From contig JBBSBV010000010.1 in assembly GCA_038250905.1 (NCBI GenBank), positions 38,136 to 102,135 on the forward strand: DNA of 64,000 nucleotides, read 5' to 3'. The notes below the pieces were generated by a model that saw nothing but the letters and a program-made list of their open reading frames with translations, ran no database searches and was not told where the DNA came from. Shown piece by piece: positions 53,404 through 61,633 of this stretch. Position numbers and translations under genes: made by a program. Position 1 is the first letter of the stretch. Each line of letters begins with the position of its first letter. The stretch is from JAENVU01 sp038250905. Its GTDB lineage: Bacteria > Actinomycetota > Acidimicrobiia > IMCC26256 > JAENVU01.

Positions 53404-55578
53404 ATGAGAAGGCGGATCATCGTCGGTGCGGTCGGCGTGCTCACGCTAGCCATCCTGCTCGTGAACCGGGAGCTCCGTGAGAACTTCTTCACGGGGAGTG
53501 GCGTGGCGCAGGGTGCGCTCATCGCGGCGATCGCGCTCGGGGTCGTCCTGACCTACCGCGGCTCGGGTGTCGTCAACTTCGCGAACGGCGCGATCGCCAT
53601 GTACGTCGCGTACGTGTACACGATCCTACGAAGTGATGGCTCGCTCTTCCTCCCCCCGATTCCGAACCCGCTCAAGCTGGTCGAGGGCGTGGTCCATCTC
53701 TTCCAGTCGAACGACTCGTTCAGCATGCCGAGCATTCCGCTGCGCATCTCATTCGGCTCGAGCATGGGGTTCTGGCCCGCGCTCGCGATCTCGATGGCGT
53801 TCTGCGTCTTCCTCGGGTTCGTGTTGCACATCGCGATCTTCCGACCGTTGCGGCATGCCCCACCGCTCGCCAAGGTCGTCGCGTCGGTCGGTGTGTTCGT
53901 CTACCTCCAGTCGGTCATCATCCTGCGGTTCAACACCACGGTGCAGACGGTGCGACCGCTGCCGTTCGTGCACAAGACCGAGGTGAACCTCGGGCTCATC
54001 AAGATGGGCCAGGACCAGCTGTTCGTCACGGCGCTGGTCATCGCGTTCACCGTCGGGCTGTGGCTGCTGTTCCAGTACACGCGCTTCGGGCTCGCGACCC
54101 GCGCCGCCGCCGAGAACGAGAAGGGCGCGGTCGTGCTCGGGTTCTCCCCCGATTTCCTGGCCGGCAGCAACTGGATCCTCTCCACCGTGATCACCGGATT
54201 GCTCGGGATCCTGGTGGCTTCGATCAACTCGACGATGGACCCCGTCTCGCTCGCGGCCTTGATCGTGCCCGCGCTGACGGCGGCGCTCGTAGGGAGCTTC
54301 TCGTCCTTCGGGCGCACGACGATCGCGGCGTTCGTGCTCGGTATGCAGGTGCCACTCGTGCTCTACGTCAGCGCGAACAAGAGCTGGTTCCCTTCGTCGA
54401 ACGGTGTCTCCTGGCCGGGCTTCGAGTATGTGTTGCCGCTGATCGTCATCGTCGTGGTCCTCTACTTCGCGGGACGGAGCCTGCCGACCCGCGGCGCGAT
54501 CACGTTGGGCCGGCTGCCGTTCTCACCGACCCCGCCGGCGTGGGCGCTGCGGGTGGGGGGCCCGGCGCTCGTGCTCCTCGCCGCGGCCGCGGGGATGTTC
54601 GTCTTCGGCCCGGGCTACCGGGGCGCCCTGCAGAACACGCTGATCGGGATCATCATCTGCCTGTCGGTGGTCGTGATCACCGGGTTCGTCGGTCAGATCT
54701 CCCTCGCCCAGATGTCGTTCGCCGGGATCTCGGCCTTTGCGGTCTCGAAGCTGTCGGCGGAGCAAGGCTGGCCGTTCCCGTGGCCCATCTTCGTGGGGGC
54801 GACCGTCGCGTTGGCCGTCGGCCTGCTCATCGCGCTCCCCGCGTTGCGCGTGCGCGGCGTGAACCTCGCGATCGTCACGTTCGCCTTCGCAGTCGCGGTC
54901 TATTACGTCGTCTTCCAGAACACGAGCGTGACCGGCGGCTATCAGGGTGCGACGGTCGACGTCCCGACCTGGATCAATCCGAACAACGCGGGGAAGTACC
55001 ACTTCTTGGGGCTCACGGCCGGCGACGGCCTGCAGCCCAACCCGATGACCGCGATGTTCGTGCTCGTGGTCGTCGTCGTCCTGTGTTACGTCGTCGCGAA
55101 CCTGCGGCGGTCGACGACGGGCCGTCAGATGCTCGCGATGCGGTCCAACGAGCGCGCCGCCGCGGCGGCGGGCGTGAACGTCGCCGGTACGAAGCTGCTC
55201 GCCTTCGCGATCTCCGCGTTCATCGCCGGGATGGGTGGCGCGGTGTTGGCGTATCAGTCGGGCTCGGTGACGGCGGGTCCCTTCAACTACACGGCGTCCC
55301 TGGTGTTCTTCGCGTTCGCGTACCTCGGCGGGATCTCGAGCGTGAGCGGCGCGGTCGCCGGCGGCATGCTGGTGCCCGGCGGCCTGCTCTTCACCTTCCT
55401 GGAGGTCGAGTTCGGTGTCCCTCCCGGCCTCACCCTTGTGCTCGGGGCCATCGGTCTCATCGTCGCGGCGATCCAGAACCCGGAGGGGATCGCCGGGCGC
55501 ATCAGTGGGATCGGCCATCGGATCACGGCCCGCCGGGCGCGGCGCGCGGCGCCCTCGTCGCAGGGGCAGCCGGCATGA
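53404..55578 (+). CDS. Fused LivH-LivM ABC permease
   Basis: 724 residues. Residues ~1-355 are LivH-like (GALIAAIALGVVLTYRGSGVVNFANGAIAMYVAYV; LATRAAAENEKGAVVLGFSPDFLAGSNWILSTVITGLLG); ~395-700 are LivM-like (GFVGQISLAQMSFAGISAFAVSKL; GRQMLAMRSNERAAAAAGVN; FAYLGGISSVSGAVAGGMLVPG). The two permeases, usually separate, are one polypeptide joined by a helix-rich linker, a form seen in other actinobacteria. Stop overlaps the next ATG by 4 nt. Confidence 0.93.
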   Translation: MRRRIIVGAVGVLTLAILLVNRELRENFFTGSGVAQGALIAAIALGVVLTYRGSGVVNFANGAIAMYVAYVYTILRSDGSLFLPPIPNPLKLVEGVVHLFQSNDSFSMPSIPLRISFGSSMGFWPALAISMAFCVFLGFVLHIAIFRPLRHAPPLAKVVASVGVFVYLQSVIILRFNTTVQTVRPLPFVHKTEVNLGLIKMGQDQLFVTALVIAFTVGLWLLFQYTRFGLATRAAAENEKGAVVLGFSPDFLAGSNWILSTVITGLLGILVASINSTMDPVSLAALIVPALTAALVGSFSSFGRTTIAAFVLGMQVPLVLYVSANKSWFPSSNGVSWPGFEYVLPLIVIVVVLYFAGRSLPTRGAITLGRLPFSPTPPAWALRVGGPALVLLAAAAGMFVFGPGYRGALQNTLIGIIICLSVVVITGFVGQISLAQMSFAGISAFAVSKLSAEQGWPFPWPIFVGATVALAVGLLIALPALRVRGVNLAIVTFAFAVAVYYVVFQNTSVTGGYQGATVDVPTWINPNNAGKYHFLGLTAGDGLQPNPMTAMFVLVVVVVLCYVVANLRRSTTGRQMLAMRSNERAAAAAGVNVAGTKLLAFAISAFIAGMGGAVLAYQSGSVTAGPFNYTASLVFFAFAYLGGISSVSGAVAGGMLVPGGLLFTFLEVEFGVPPGLTLVLGAIGLIVAAIQNPEGIAGRISGIGHRITARRARRAAPSSQGQPA

Positions 55579-56336
55579 CCGAGCTGCTGCGCACCCGTGA
55601 TCTCTGTGTCAGGTTCGGTGGCCTGCTCGCGGTCGACAACATCGAGTTCGTCGTCGAGCCGGGCAAGATCGTCGGGCTCATCGGACCCAACGGCGCCGGG
55701 AAGACCACGTTCATCGACGGCATCACCGGGTTCGTGCCGACGAGCGGCAGCATCCGCTTCCTCGACCGCGAGATCTCCCGCTTGCCGGCGCACCGGCGGA
55801 GCCGTCTGGGCCTCGGTCGCACCTGGCAGTCGCTCGAGCTGTTCGAGGATCTCAACGTGACGGAGAACCTCCAGGTCGCGGCGGAGGAGCAGTCGGCGAT
55901 GGGATTCGTCGCCGACCTCGTCGCTCCCCAGCGCCACCGGTCGAGCGCCGACATCGAGTTCGCGCTCGATGTGCTCGGCATCCGCGACCTGGCCCACCTC
56001 ATGCCGACCGACATCAGCCAAGGCCACCGCAAGCTCGTGAGTGCGGCGCGGGCACTGGCCGCCCGTCCGCAACTGCTGTGCATGGACGAGCCGGCCGCCG
56101 GGCTCGATACCGCCGAGTCACAGGAGCTCGGTCGCCGGATGCGTCGCATCATCGACGCCGGGATCACCATCTTCCTCGTCGACCACGACATGGGACTGGT
56201 GCTCGACGTGTGCGATTACATCTACGTCATCGAGTTCGGCAAGACCATCGCGCAGGGCACGCCCGCCGAGATGAAACGCCATCCGGCGGTGATCGCGGCG
56301 TACCTCGGGGACTCGACGGAAGCGTCCGAGTCGTGA
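55575..56336 (+). CDS. LivG-type ABC transporter ATPase
   Basis: 253 residues. Walker A GLIGPNGAGKTTFIDGITG, LivG-like switch LGLGRTWQSLELFEDLNVTENL, signature-like DISQGHRKLVSAARALA (the usual LSxGQ is ISQGH here), Walker B LLCMDEPAAGLDTAES and H-loop VDHDM. ATG/GTG overlaps tie it to permease and LivF-type genes. Confidence 0.94.
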   Translation: MTELLRTRDLCVRFGGLLAVDNIEFVVEPGKIVGLIGPNGAGKTTFIDGITGFVPTSGSIRFLDREISRLPAHRRSRLGLGRTWQSLELFEDLNVTENLQVAAEEQSAMGFVADLVAPQRHRSSADIEFALDVLGIRDLAHLMPTDISQGHRKLVSAARALAARPQLLCMDEPAAGLDTAESQELGRRMRRIIDAGITIFLVDHDMGLVLDVCDYIYVIEFGKTIAQGTPAEMKRHPAVIAAYLGDSTEASES

Positions 56337-57040
56337 CCGCGCCGCTGCTCGAGATCCGGGACCTCTACGCTGGTTACCACGGCGTCCCGGTCGTGCGCGG
56401 GCTCAACCTCCATGTCGAGCCGGGGGAGATCGTCGCGTTGCTCGGACCCAACGGCGCCGGCAAGACCACGACGCTCATCACCGCGTCGGCGCTGAACCCC
56501 ATCATCGATGGTGACGTCCTGGTGTTCGGACGTTCCGTCAAGGGCCGTCGTCCGCACCTGGTCGCACGGGAGGGCCTCGCGCACGTGCTCGAGGACCGAT
56601 CGCTCTTCTTCCAGTTGACCGTGCAGGAGAACCTGCAGCTCGGCGCGGCGCGCGGGACGGTCGACATCCCGAAGGCCCTGGAGTACTTCCCGGCGTTGGC
56701 CGAGATCCGGAGCCGCCGCGCGGGCCTGCTCTCCGGTGGCCAACAGCAGATGCTCGCGATGGCGCGGGCGCTCACGTCGACTCCGAAGCTGCTGATGGTC
56801 GACGAGATGAGCCTCGGCCTGGCACCGATCATCGTGAAGAACCTGCTCGAGATCCTGAAGACGATTGCTCACGACACCGGCGCGGGTGTGCTGCTGGTCG
56901 AGCAACACGTGCACCTCGCGCTCGGCACCGCGGACCGCGCCTACGTGCTGAGCCACGGCGAGCTCGTCATCGAGGGCACCGGCGCCGAACTCCGCGCCAA
57001 CCCCCACCTGCTCGAGTCGAGCTACCTCGGGGTCACCTGA
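56333..57040 (+). CDS. LivF-type ABC transporter ATPase
   Basis: 235 residues. Walker A LLGPNGAGKTTTLITASAL, signature LLSGGQQQMLAMARALT, Walker B LLMVDEMSLGLAPI and H-loop VEQHVH. GTG overlaps the previous TGA. Partner ATPase of the LivG-type protein in the same transporter. Confidence 0.95.
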   Translation: MTAPLLEIRDLYAGYHGVPVVRGLNLHVEPGEIVALLGPNGAGKTTTLITASALNPIIDGDVLVFGRSVKGRRPHLVAREGLAHVLEDRSLFFQLTVQENLQLGAARGTVDIPKALEYFPALAEIRSRRAGLLSGGQQQMLAMARALTSTPKLLMVDEMSLGLAPIIVKNLLEILKTIAHDTGAGVLLVEQHVHLALGTADRAYVLSHGELVIEGTGAELRANPHLLESSYLGVT

Positions 57041-57111
57041 GCCCTCGGTTGCCGCGGTCGTTGATCTGCCCTCCCGCGAACGCGCGCGGTTTCGGGTGAT
57101 GATGACCGGGC

Positions 57112-58470
57112 GTGACTGACCATGGCACCGCGACCGAGGACGCATCGGCGCCAACGCGAGGTGACGGCCCTCCGCCGCGGCAGTTCACCTACCGGCCGGC
57201 GCTCGATGGTGTCCGTGCTCTCGCGGTCATCGCGGTCCTGGTCTCGCACCACTACGGCGCCGTCGATCCGGGTGGGTGGGCATCGGGTGGTTTCCTGGGT
57301 GTCGACCTGTTCTTCGTCCTCTCCGGATTTCTGATCACCTCGCTACTGTTCGACGAGTTCGGCCAGTCCGGCCGGATCTCGCTCCCGGGCTTCTGGGCCC
57401 GAAGGGTGCGGCGCCTCGTCCCGCCCTTGATCGTCCTGTTCCTGGGGGTCGCGGCGTACGCCGTGCTGCGGGCACCCCCGGGCGCGATGGCGCGGATTCG
57501 TGACGGCGGCATCGCCACCTACTTCTACGTACAGAACTGGCACCTGATCGTTGCCGCGGGCGGTTCGGGAAGCCCGTTCACCCCGATGTGGTCCCTCGCG
57601 ATCGAGGAGCAGTGGTACCTCGTATGGCCGCCGTTGGTGTTGCTCCTGGCTGCGGGAGCGCGGCTCGGGCGCAAGGCGTTTCTGGGAGTAGTGGTCGGGC
57701 TGGCCGCGATCTCCGCGCTGGAGATGGCGCTGCGCTACGACGGACCCGCATCCGTGCGGACGCTGTATCACGCGACCGACACCCGGGCGCAATCACTCCT
57801 GGTCGGCGCGGGCCTGGCCCTGCTCCTCGGCCGAACGACGCGGGTGCGCGGGCGATCGGCCGCCGCCGCGCTCGAGGCGGCAGGGATCGTCGCGTTGGGC
57901 GCACTGGTCGTGCTGTGTGGTCAAGCGACGGGAGACTCGCCCTGGCTCTACCGCGGGGGCTTCCTCGGGGTGGCGCTGCTCAGCGCGATCTTCATCGCGG
58001 CCGCGGCCCAGCCGTCGAGTCCGTTCCTCGGCCGCGCGCTCAGCTTTCGCCCGGTCCGGTGGCTCGGCCTGATCTCGTACGAGGTGTATCTGTTCCACCG
58101 ACTGGTGTACCGGTGGTTCCCGCCGGCCACCGTCCACCTGTCGGTGCATGCACTCTTCGCGTTGCGGGTCGCCGTCACGCTGATCTTCGCGGCGGCGGTC
58201 TTTGCCGGTATCTCGCGCCCGATCCGGCATTCGCGCAGTTCGGTGCCGCTCCTCATAGCGGTGGCGTTCGCGGCACTGCTCGTCGTCGTCGGGGTGACCG
58301 AGTCCCGCTCGGCGGCGGGGGTGCCGGCGCCCCGAGGCGCGGGATTCTGCCGGCAGGAAATCGTGGGTTCGAGTCCGAGCGTCTATTCGGGCTGGAAGAC
58401 GGCGATGGTGTTGCCGTCCGGATCCTTGAACCAGGCGGACTGTCCGATGCCGGCCGTCGTCACGACGTGA
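57112..58470 (+). CDS. Acyltransferase 3 (OafA-like) membrane protein with an aberrant C-terminus
   Basis: 452 residues, GTG at 57112. Acyltransferase_3 fold: FTYRPALDGVRALAVIAVLVSHHYGA with the catalytic-type HH, VDLFFVLSGFLITSLL, FWARRVRRLVPPL, WSLAIEEQWYLVWPPLV, SYEVYLFHRLVYRWFPP; about ten membrane helices. It transfers acyl groups to sugars of envelope polymers. The last ~45 residues (after ~58330) read through a tRNA-like fragment and then into the antisense of the glyoxalase gene, so the natural 3' end seems to have been lost. No SGNH domain. Confidence 0.85.
   Translation: MTDHGTATEDASAPTRGDGPPPRQFTYRPALDGVRALAVIAVLVSHHYGAVDPGGWASGGFLGVDLFFVLSGFLITSLLFDEFGQSGRISLPGFWARRVRRLVPPLIVLFLGVAAYAVLRAPPGAMARIRDGGIATYFYVQNWHLIVAAGGSGSPFTPMWSLAIEEQWYLVWPPLVLLLAAGARLGRKAFLGVVVGLAAISALEMALRYDGPASVRTLYHATDTRAQSLLVGAGLALLLGRTTRVRGRSAAAALEAAGIVALGALVVLCGQATGDSPWLYRGGFLGVALLSAIFIAAAAQPSSPFLGRALSFRPVRWLGLISYEVYLFHRLVYRWFPPATVHLSVHALFALRVAVTLIFAAAVFAGISRPIRHSRSSVPLLIAVAFAALLVVVGVTESRSAAGVPAPRGAGFCRQEIVGSSPSVYSGWKTAMVLPSGSLNQADCPMPAVVTT
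58353..58384 (+). repeat. Degenerate copy of the 3' half of tRNA-Ala (att-like)
   Basis: 58353-58376 matches tRNA-Ala(TGC) 47868-47891 at 23 of 24 positions, and the next 8 bases at 6 of 8. The T arm no longer pairs and there is no 5' half, so it is not a functional tRNA. It lies in the 3' end of the acyltransferase gene, about 10.5 kb from the intact tRNA. Such direct repeats normally mark sites of integration at tRNA genes. Confidence 0.75.
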
Positions 58471-58766
58471 TCGACGGTCTTGAACGCACCACTGTCGTAC
58501 TCCTCGAACACGACACCACGACCGACGAGTTCGGCGACGTCGGCCGCGATGTCCTGGGACCAGAAGCGCACCTGGGTGTGGTCGGCCAGGTTCGGGTTGC
58601 CGCGTCCGTAGACAAGCAGGGTGGACCCGTCGCCACATTCGAAGACGAGATGGTTCTTGATCGTCTCGGACGACAGGGTCAGCCCGATCCGGTCCCGGTA
58701 GAAGCGCTCGCTCGCCGCGAGATCGGTCGAGACGAGTACCGCCGAGATGCGCTGGTGGGCGATCAC
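58383..58766 (-). CDS. Glyoxalase/bleomycin-resistance fold protein
   Basis: 127 residues, VOC superfamily: RISAVLVSTDLAASERFYRDRIGLTL, LVFECGDGSTLLVYG, FKDPDGNTIAVFQPE. Metal ligands cannot be assigned confidently. The neighbouring monooxygenase-like gene overlaps by 4 nt and both face away from a MarR gene. Confidence 0.88.
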   Translation of the reverse strand: MIAHQRISAVLVSTDLAASERFYRDRIGLTLSSETIKNHLVFECGDGSTLLVYGRGNPNLADHTQVRFWSQDIAADVAELVGRGVVFEEYDSGAFKTVDHVVTTAGIGQSAWFKDPDGNTIAVFQPE

Positions 58767-59050
58767 GGCATCACGGCGACGAGGTCGACCTCGGTCTCCT
58801 CCGGCGGTGTCGGGAATCCACCGTCGACCCCCGCTTGGAGCCGGGGGATCAACGTTCCGTCGCGGAACGCTTCCCAGCTCGCCTTCGATTCGTGCACGGC
58901 GAAGATCGTCCAGCCGCCCTCGACGGCACCGGCCGCGTGGAACGTCTGGCCCGCCGGCAGTTCCCCGGGGCTGGGGTGGACCGCGGCGATCGAGGCTTCG
59001 TAGTTCTCCTTCGTTCCTCCGGGAAAGTGGTGGATGACTGCGAACGGCAT
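58763..59050 (-). CDS. Small antibiotic-biosynthesis-monooxygenase-like protein
   Basis: 95 residues: FAVIHHFPGGTKENYEASIAAVHPSPGELPAGQTFHAAGAVEGGWTIFAVHESKASWEAFRDGTLIPRL fits a dimeric ferredoxin-like (ABM) fold. The role is unclear. Starts 4 nt overlapping the glyoxalase gene; its upstream region is shared with the divergent MarR gene and its operator-like dyad. Confidence 0.75.
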   Translation of the reverse strand: MPFAVIHHFPGGTKENYEASIAAVHPSPGELPAGQTFHAAGAVEGGWTIFAVHESKASWEAFRDGTLIPRLQAGVDGGFPTPPEETEVDLVAVMP

Positions 59051-59072
59051 GGTGGGCTCCCTGCGTGGTAAT

Positions 59073-59092
59073 ATTTACTTCGATAAGAAAAT
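59073..59092. promoter_or_regulatory. MarR-type operator-like dyad
   Basis: ATTT-n-CTT-N4-AAG-n-AAAT, a 20-bp imperfect palindrome in a strikingly AT-rich patch (59067-59095) between the divergent monooxygenase-like gene and the MarR gene; MarR proteins typically bind such sites of 16-20 bp. Confidence 0.6.
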
Positions 59093-59109
59093 ATCAGTGG
59101 AGTCGTGAG

Positions 59110-59577
59110 ATGTCAAGCAAAAAGGGCGAGGACGAGGACGAGTACTTGACCGACGCCGAGTTCCGTGCGTGGCATGGCGCGCTGCAGTTCACGAACACCG
59201 CCGTCCGGGCGCTCGATGCGGCGCTCGCGGCTGCGCACGGGATCTCGGTGAAAGAGTTCGACGTGCTGATCACCTTGTTCAACGCTCCGAACGACAAGCT
59301 GCGGATGACCGAGCTCGGCGAGCGGGTGGTCCTGAGTGCGAGTGGCGTCAGTCATCTCGTGACCCGGCTCGAACGCGACGGGCTGGTGCGCCGCACCGCC
59401 GATCCCGAGGACGGCCGTAGCTTCTTCGCGGAGCTCACCCGGGTCGGTCGCCGTCGACTCCACGAGTCCCGCCCGACGCACAATGCAGCGGTGCGCGCCC
59501 AGCTCACCGACCGCATGACGCCCACCCAGCTGTCGACGCTCGGTGATCTCTGGGAGGCGGTTCGGGGCTCCGAGTGA
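59110..59577 (+). CDS. MarR family transcriptional regulator
   Basis: 155 residues from the ATG at 59110, with GGAG upstream; an ATG 15 codons earlier lies inside the operator region. Winged-helix core: LRMTELGERVVLSASGVSHLVTRLERDGLVRRTADPEDGRSFFAELTRVGRRRL. Likely controls itself and the divergent glyoxalase/monooxygenase pair in response to a small molecule. Confidence 0.93.
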   Translation: MSSKKGEDEDEYLTDAEFRAWHGALQFTNTAVRALDAALAAAHGISVKEFDVLITLFNAPNDKLRMTELGERVVLSASGVSHLVTRLERDGLVRRTADPEDGRSFFAELTRVGRRRLHESRPTHNAAVRAQLTDRMTPTQLSTLGDLWEAVRGSE

Positions 59578-59681
59578 CTCGGGCTCTGCGGCCGGCAGAT
59601 TGATCCGATCGGCTCAGTGTGGTTCACGCCGTTCTGCCCGTAATGTCGCCCGCTGAGGAGCGGGACAACAAGGGGAGCACG

Positions 59682-61583
59682 GTGCGACGGGCACGGAACG
59701 TCGTGGGGTTGATCGTCGCGGTCATGGGTATCGCAACCGTCGGAGTCGTTGCTCCGGCGAGCGCGTCGACCCGACCCGCGGTCATCACCGCCACGAATCA
59801 CATGGGCGGGTACACGCTCGACGGCTTCGGCGGGGTCCATCCGTTCGCGGTCGGCACCGGGCCGGCTCCCGCGGCGACCTCGGGTGCCCCGTACTGGAAC
59901 GGTTGGGACATCGCGCGCGGGCTCACGCTCCTCGCGAACGGGACGGGTGGCTACACGCTCGACGGCTTCGGCGGGATCCACCCCTTCATCGTCGGTGCCG
60001 GGGCGACGCCTCCTGCACTCACCGGTGTCGCCTACTGGAACGGTTGGGACATCGCGCGCGGCGTGGCACTTCTCCCGAACCTGAAGGGCGGCTACGTGGT
60101 CGACGGGTACGGCGGGATCCACCCGTTCGCCACCGGCACCAACTCGAGGCCACCAGCGGCGCGCGGCGCGCCGTATTGGATGGGCCAGGACATGGCGCGC
60201 GGCATCACGATCACCGCCGATGGTAAGGGTGGCTACGTCGTCGACCGGACCGGCGCGTTGCACGCCTTCGCCATCGGTGCGAAAGGTGTGGCGCCACCGA
60301 CGGCGAACGGTGTGTTCGTCGCGACCGGCGTGGCGGTGCAGGGCGCGGGCCTCGTCGACGACAGCACCGGCGGATACACCGTCGACGGGTACGGCCACCT
60401 GCATCGGTTCGGTGTCGGGTCGAACGCCCGTCCCCCGGCGGCGACCGGTGCCGCGGTTTGGCCCGGGTGGGACATCGCCCGCGACGTTGCGCTCATGGCC
60501 AACCCGCCCGACACGATCCACGCCGCGCTCGCGCTCTCGCCGACCTCGGGCGCGGCACCGCTCACGGTGGTCGCCGATGCGTCGGCGTCGACGGACACCG
60601 ATTCGAGTCCGATCGCCACGTACACGTTCGACTTCGGCGACGGCACCACCGTCGGGCCGCAGTCGAAGGCGACCGCATCGCACAAGTACGCCGCCGCGGG
60701 GAGTTACGCCGTGAGCGTGACGGTGGCCGATACGAAGGGGAACACGGCGGTCGCCACCGCGCCGAATCCTGTGGTCGTCGACGGTGCCCCCATCGCCGGC
60801 TTGCAGGTCGCGCCGGCGTGGAACGTGGCGGACTTCGCGGTGATCGCGGACGCGTCGTCGTCGGCGGACACCGACGCGACGCCGATCGCGAGCTACGAGT
60901 TCGACTTCGGTGACGGCACGACGGTCGGGCCGCAGTCGAAGGCGACCGCAGCGCACACCTACGCCTCGGCCGATACCTACACCGTCACCGTCACGGTGAC
61001 CGATACGGCCGGCTTCGAGGGCACGGCCGCACGCGACATCGCGGTCCACGCGCCGTCGTCGTCGGGGGTCGACGTCTACGCCGGGTACTACGACACCCAC
61101 CACCGGTACGTCCTCCACCCCAAGCCGTCGCCGTGGATGGGCTCGGCCAGCACGGTGTTCGTGGGGACTCCCGACCCGTCGACCGGAGGCTGGGACACCG
61201 GCGCGGTCCGCATCGACAACAGCACGGGCGCCTCGGTGTCGGCCACGGTCACGGTCACGGTCGGCAAGAAGACGTTCGACCTCTGGGGGTCACGGGCGAT
61301 CCCTTCCGGCCAGAGCCTGATCCTGGCGCAGACGGCGTTCCAGAACTTCGACACCTCCGACACCAGCACGGCCGGGTGCTACTCGTGCGATCCGCTGCTC
61401 TGCATTACGAGCGTCTCACCGACCGTGCCGGTGATCAACGTGACGATCGGCGGCGTCCTGTCCCGCTACTACGACCGCAACCAGGTGCTCAACACCCGCG
61501 GTGCCGACGGTGCCGGCTGCCCCTACACGGGAACCCGCAACGACGAGTCGCAGGCGTGGACCGCGATACCGGGACCCGGGTAG
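59682..61583 (+). CDS. Secreted protein with five beta repeats and two PKD domains
   Basis: 633 residues; GTG at 59682 with GGGGAG upstream. Signal peptide (NVVGLIVAVMGIATVGVVAPASA, cleavage near 29). Five repeats of ~47 residues at ~41, 88, 135, 182 and 229, each of type GGYxxDGxGGxHPF followed by WNGWDIARG. Two PKD-type domains (about 285-370 and 375-455), both with FDFGDGTTVGPQSKAT. C-terminal domain (~470-633) with a cysteine cluster GCYSCDPLLC. A surface protein for binding, possibly of polysaccharide or cells; exact role unknown. Confidence 0.85.
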   Translation: MRRARNVVGLIVAVMGIATVGVVAPASASTRPAVITATNHMGGYTLDGFGGVHPFAVGTGPAPAATSGAPYWNGWDIARGLTLLANGTGGYTLDGFGGIHPFIVGAGATPPALTGVAYWNGWDIARGVALLPNLKGGYVVDGYGGIHPFATGTNSRPPAARGAPYWMGQDMARGITITADGKGGYVVDRTGALHAFAIGAKGVAPPTANGVFVATGVAVQGAGLVDDSTGGYTVDGYGHLHRFGVGSNARPPAATGAAVWPGWDIARDVALMANPPDTIHAALALSPTSGAAPLTVVADASASTDTDSSPIATYTFDFGDGTTVGPQSKATASHKYAAAGSYAVSVTVADTKGNTAVATAPNPVVVDGAPIAGLQVAPAWNVADFAVIADASSSADTDATPIASYEFDFGDGTTVGPQSKATAAHTYASADTYTVTVTVTDTAGFEGTAARDIAVHAPSSSGVDVYAGYYDTHHRYVLHPKPSPWMGSASTVFVGTPDPSTGGWDTGAVRIDNSTGASVSATVTVTVGKKTFDLWGSRAIPSGQSLILAQTAFQNFDTSDTSTAGCYSCDPLLCITSVSPTVPVINVTIGGVLSRYYDRNQVLNTRGADGAGCPYTGTRNDESQAWTAIPGPG

Positions 61584-61633
61584 CCGGCCGCAATCGCGGA
61601 CCGACTCCGCCGCGAACGCAATAGGTTCGGATC

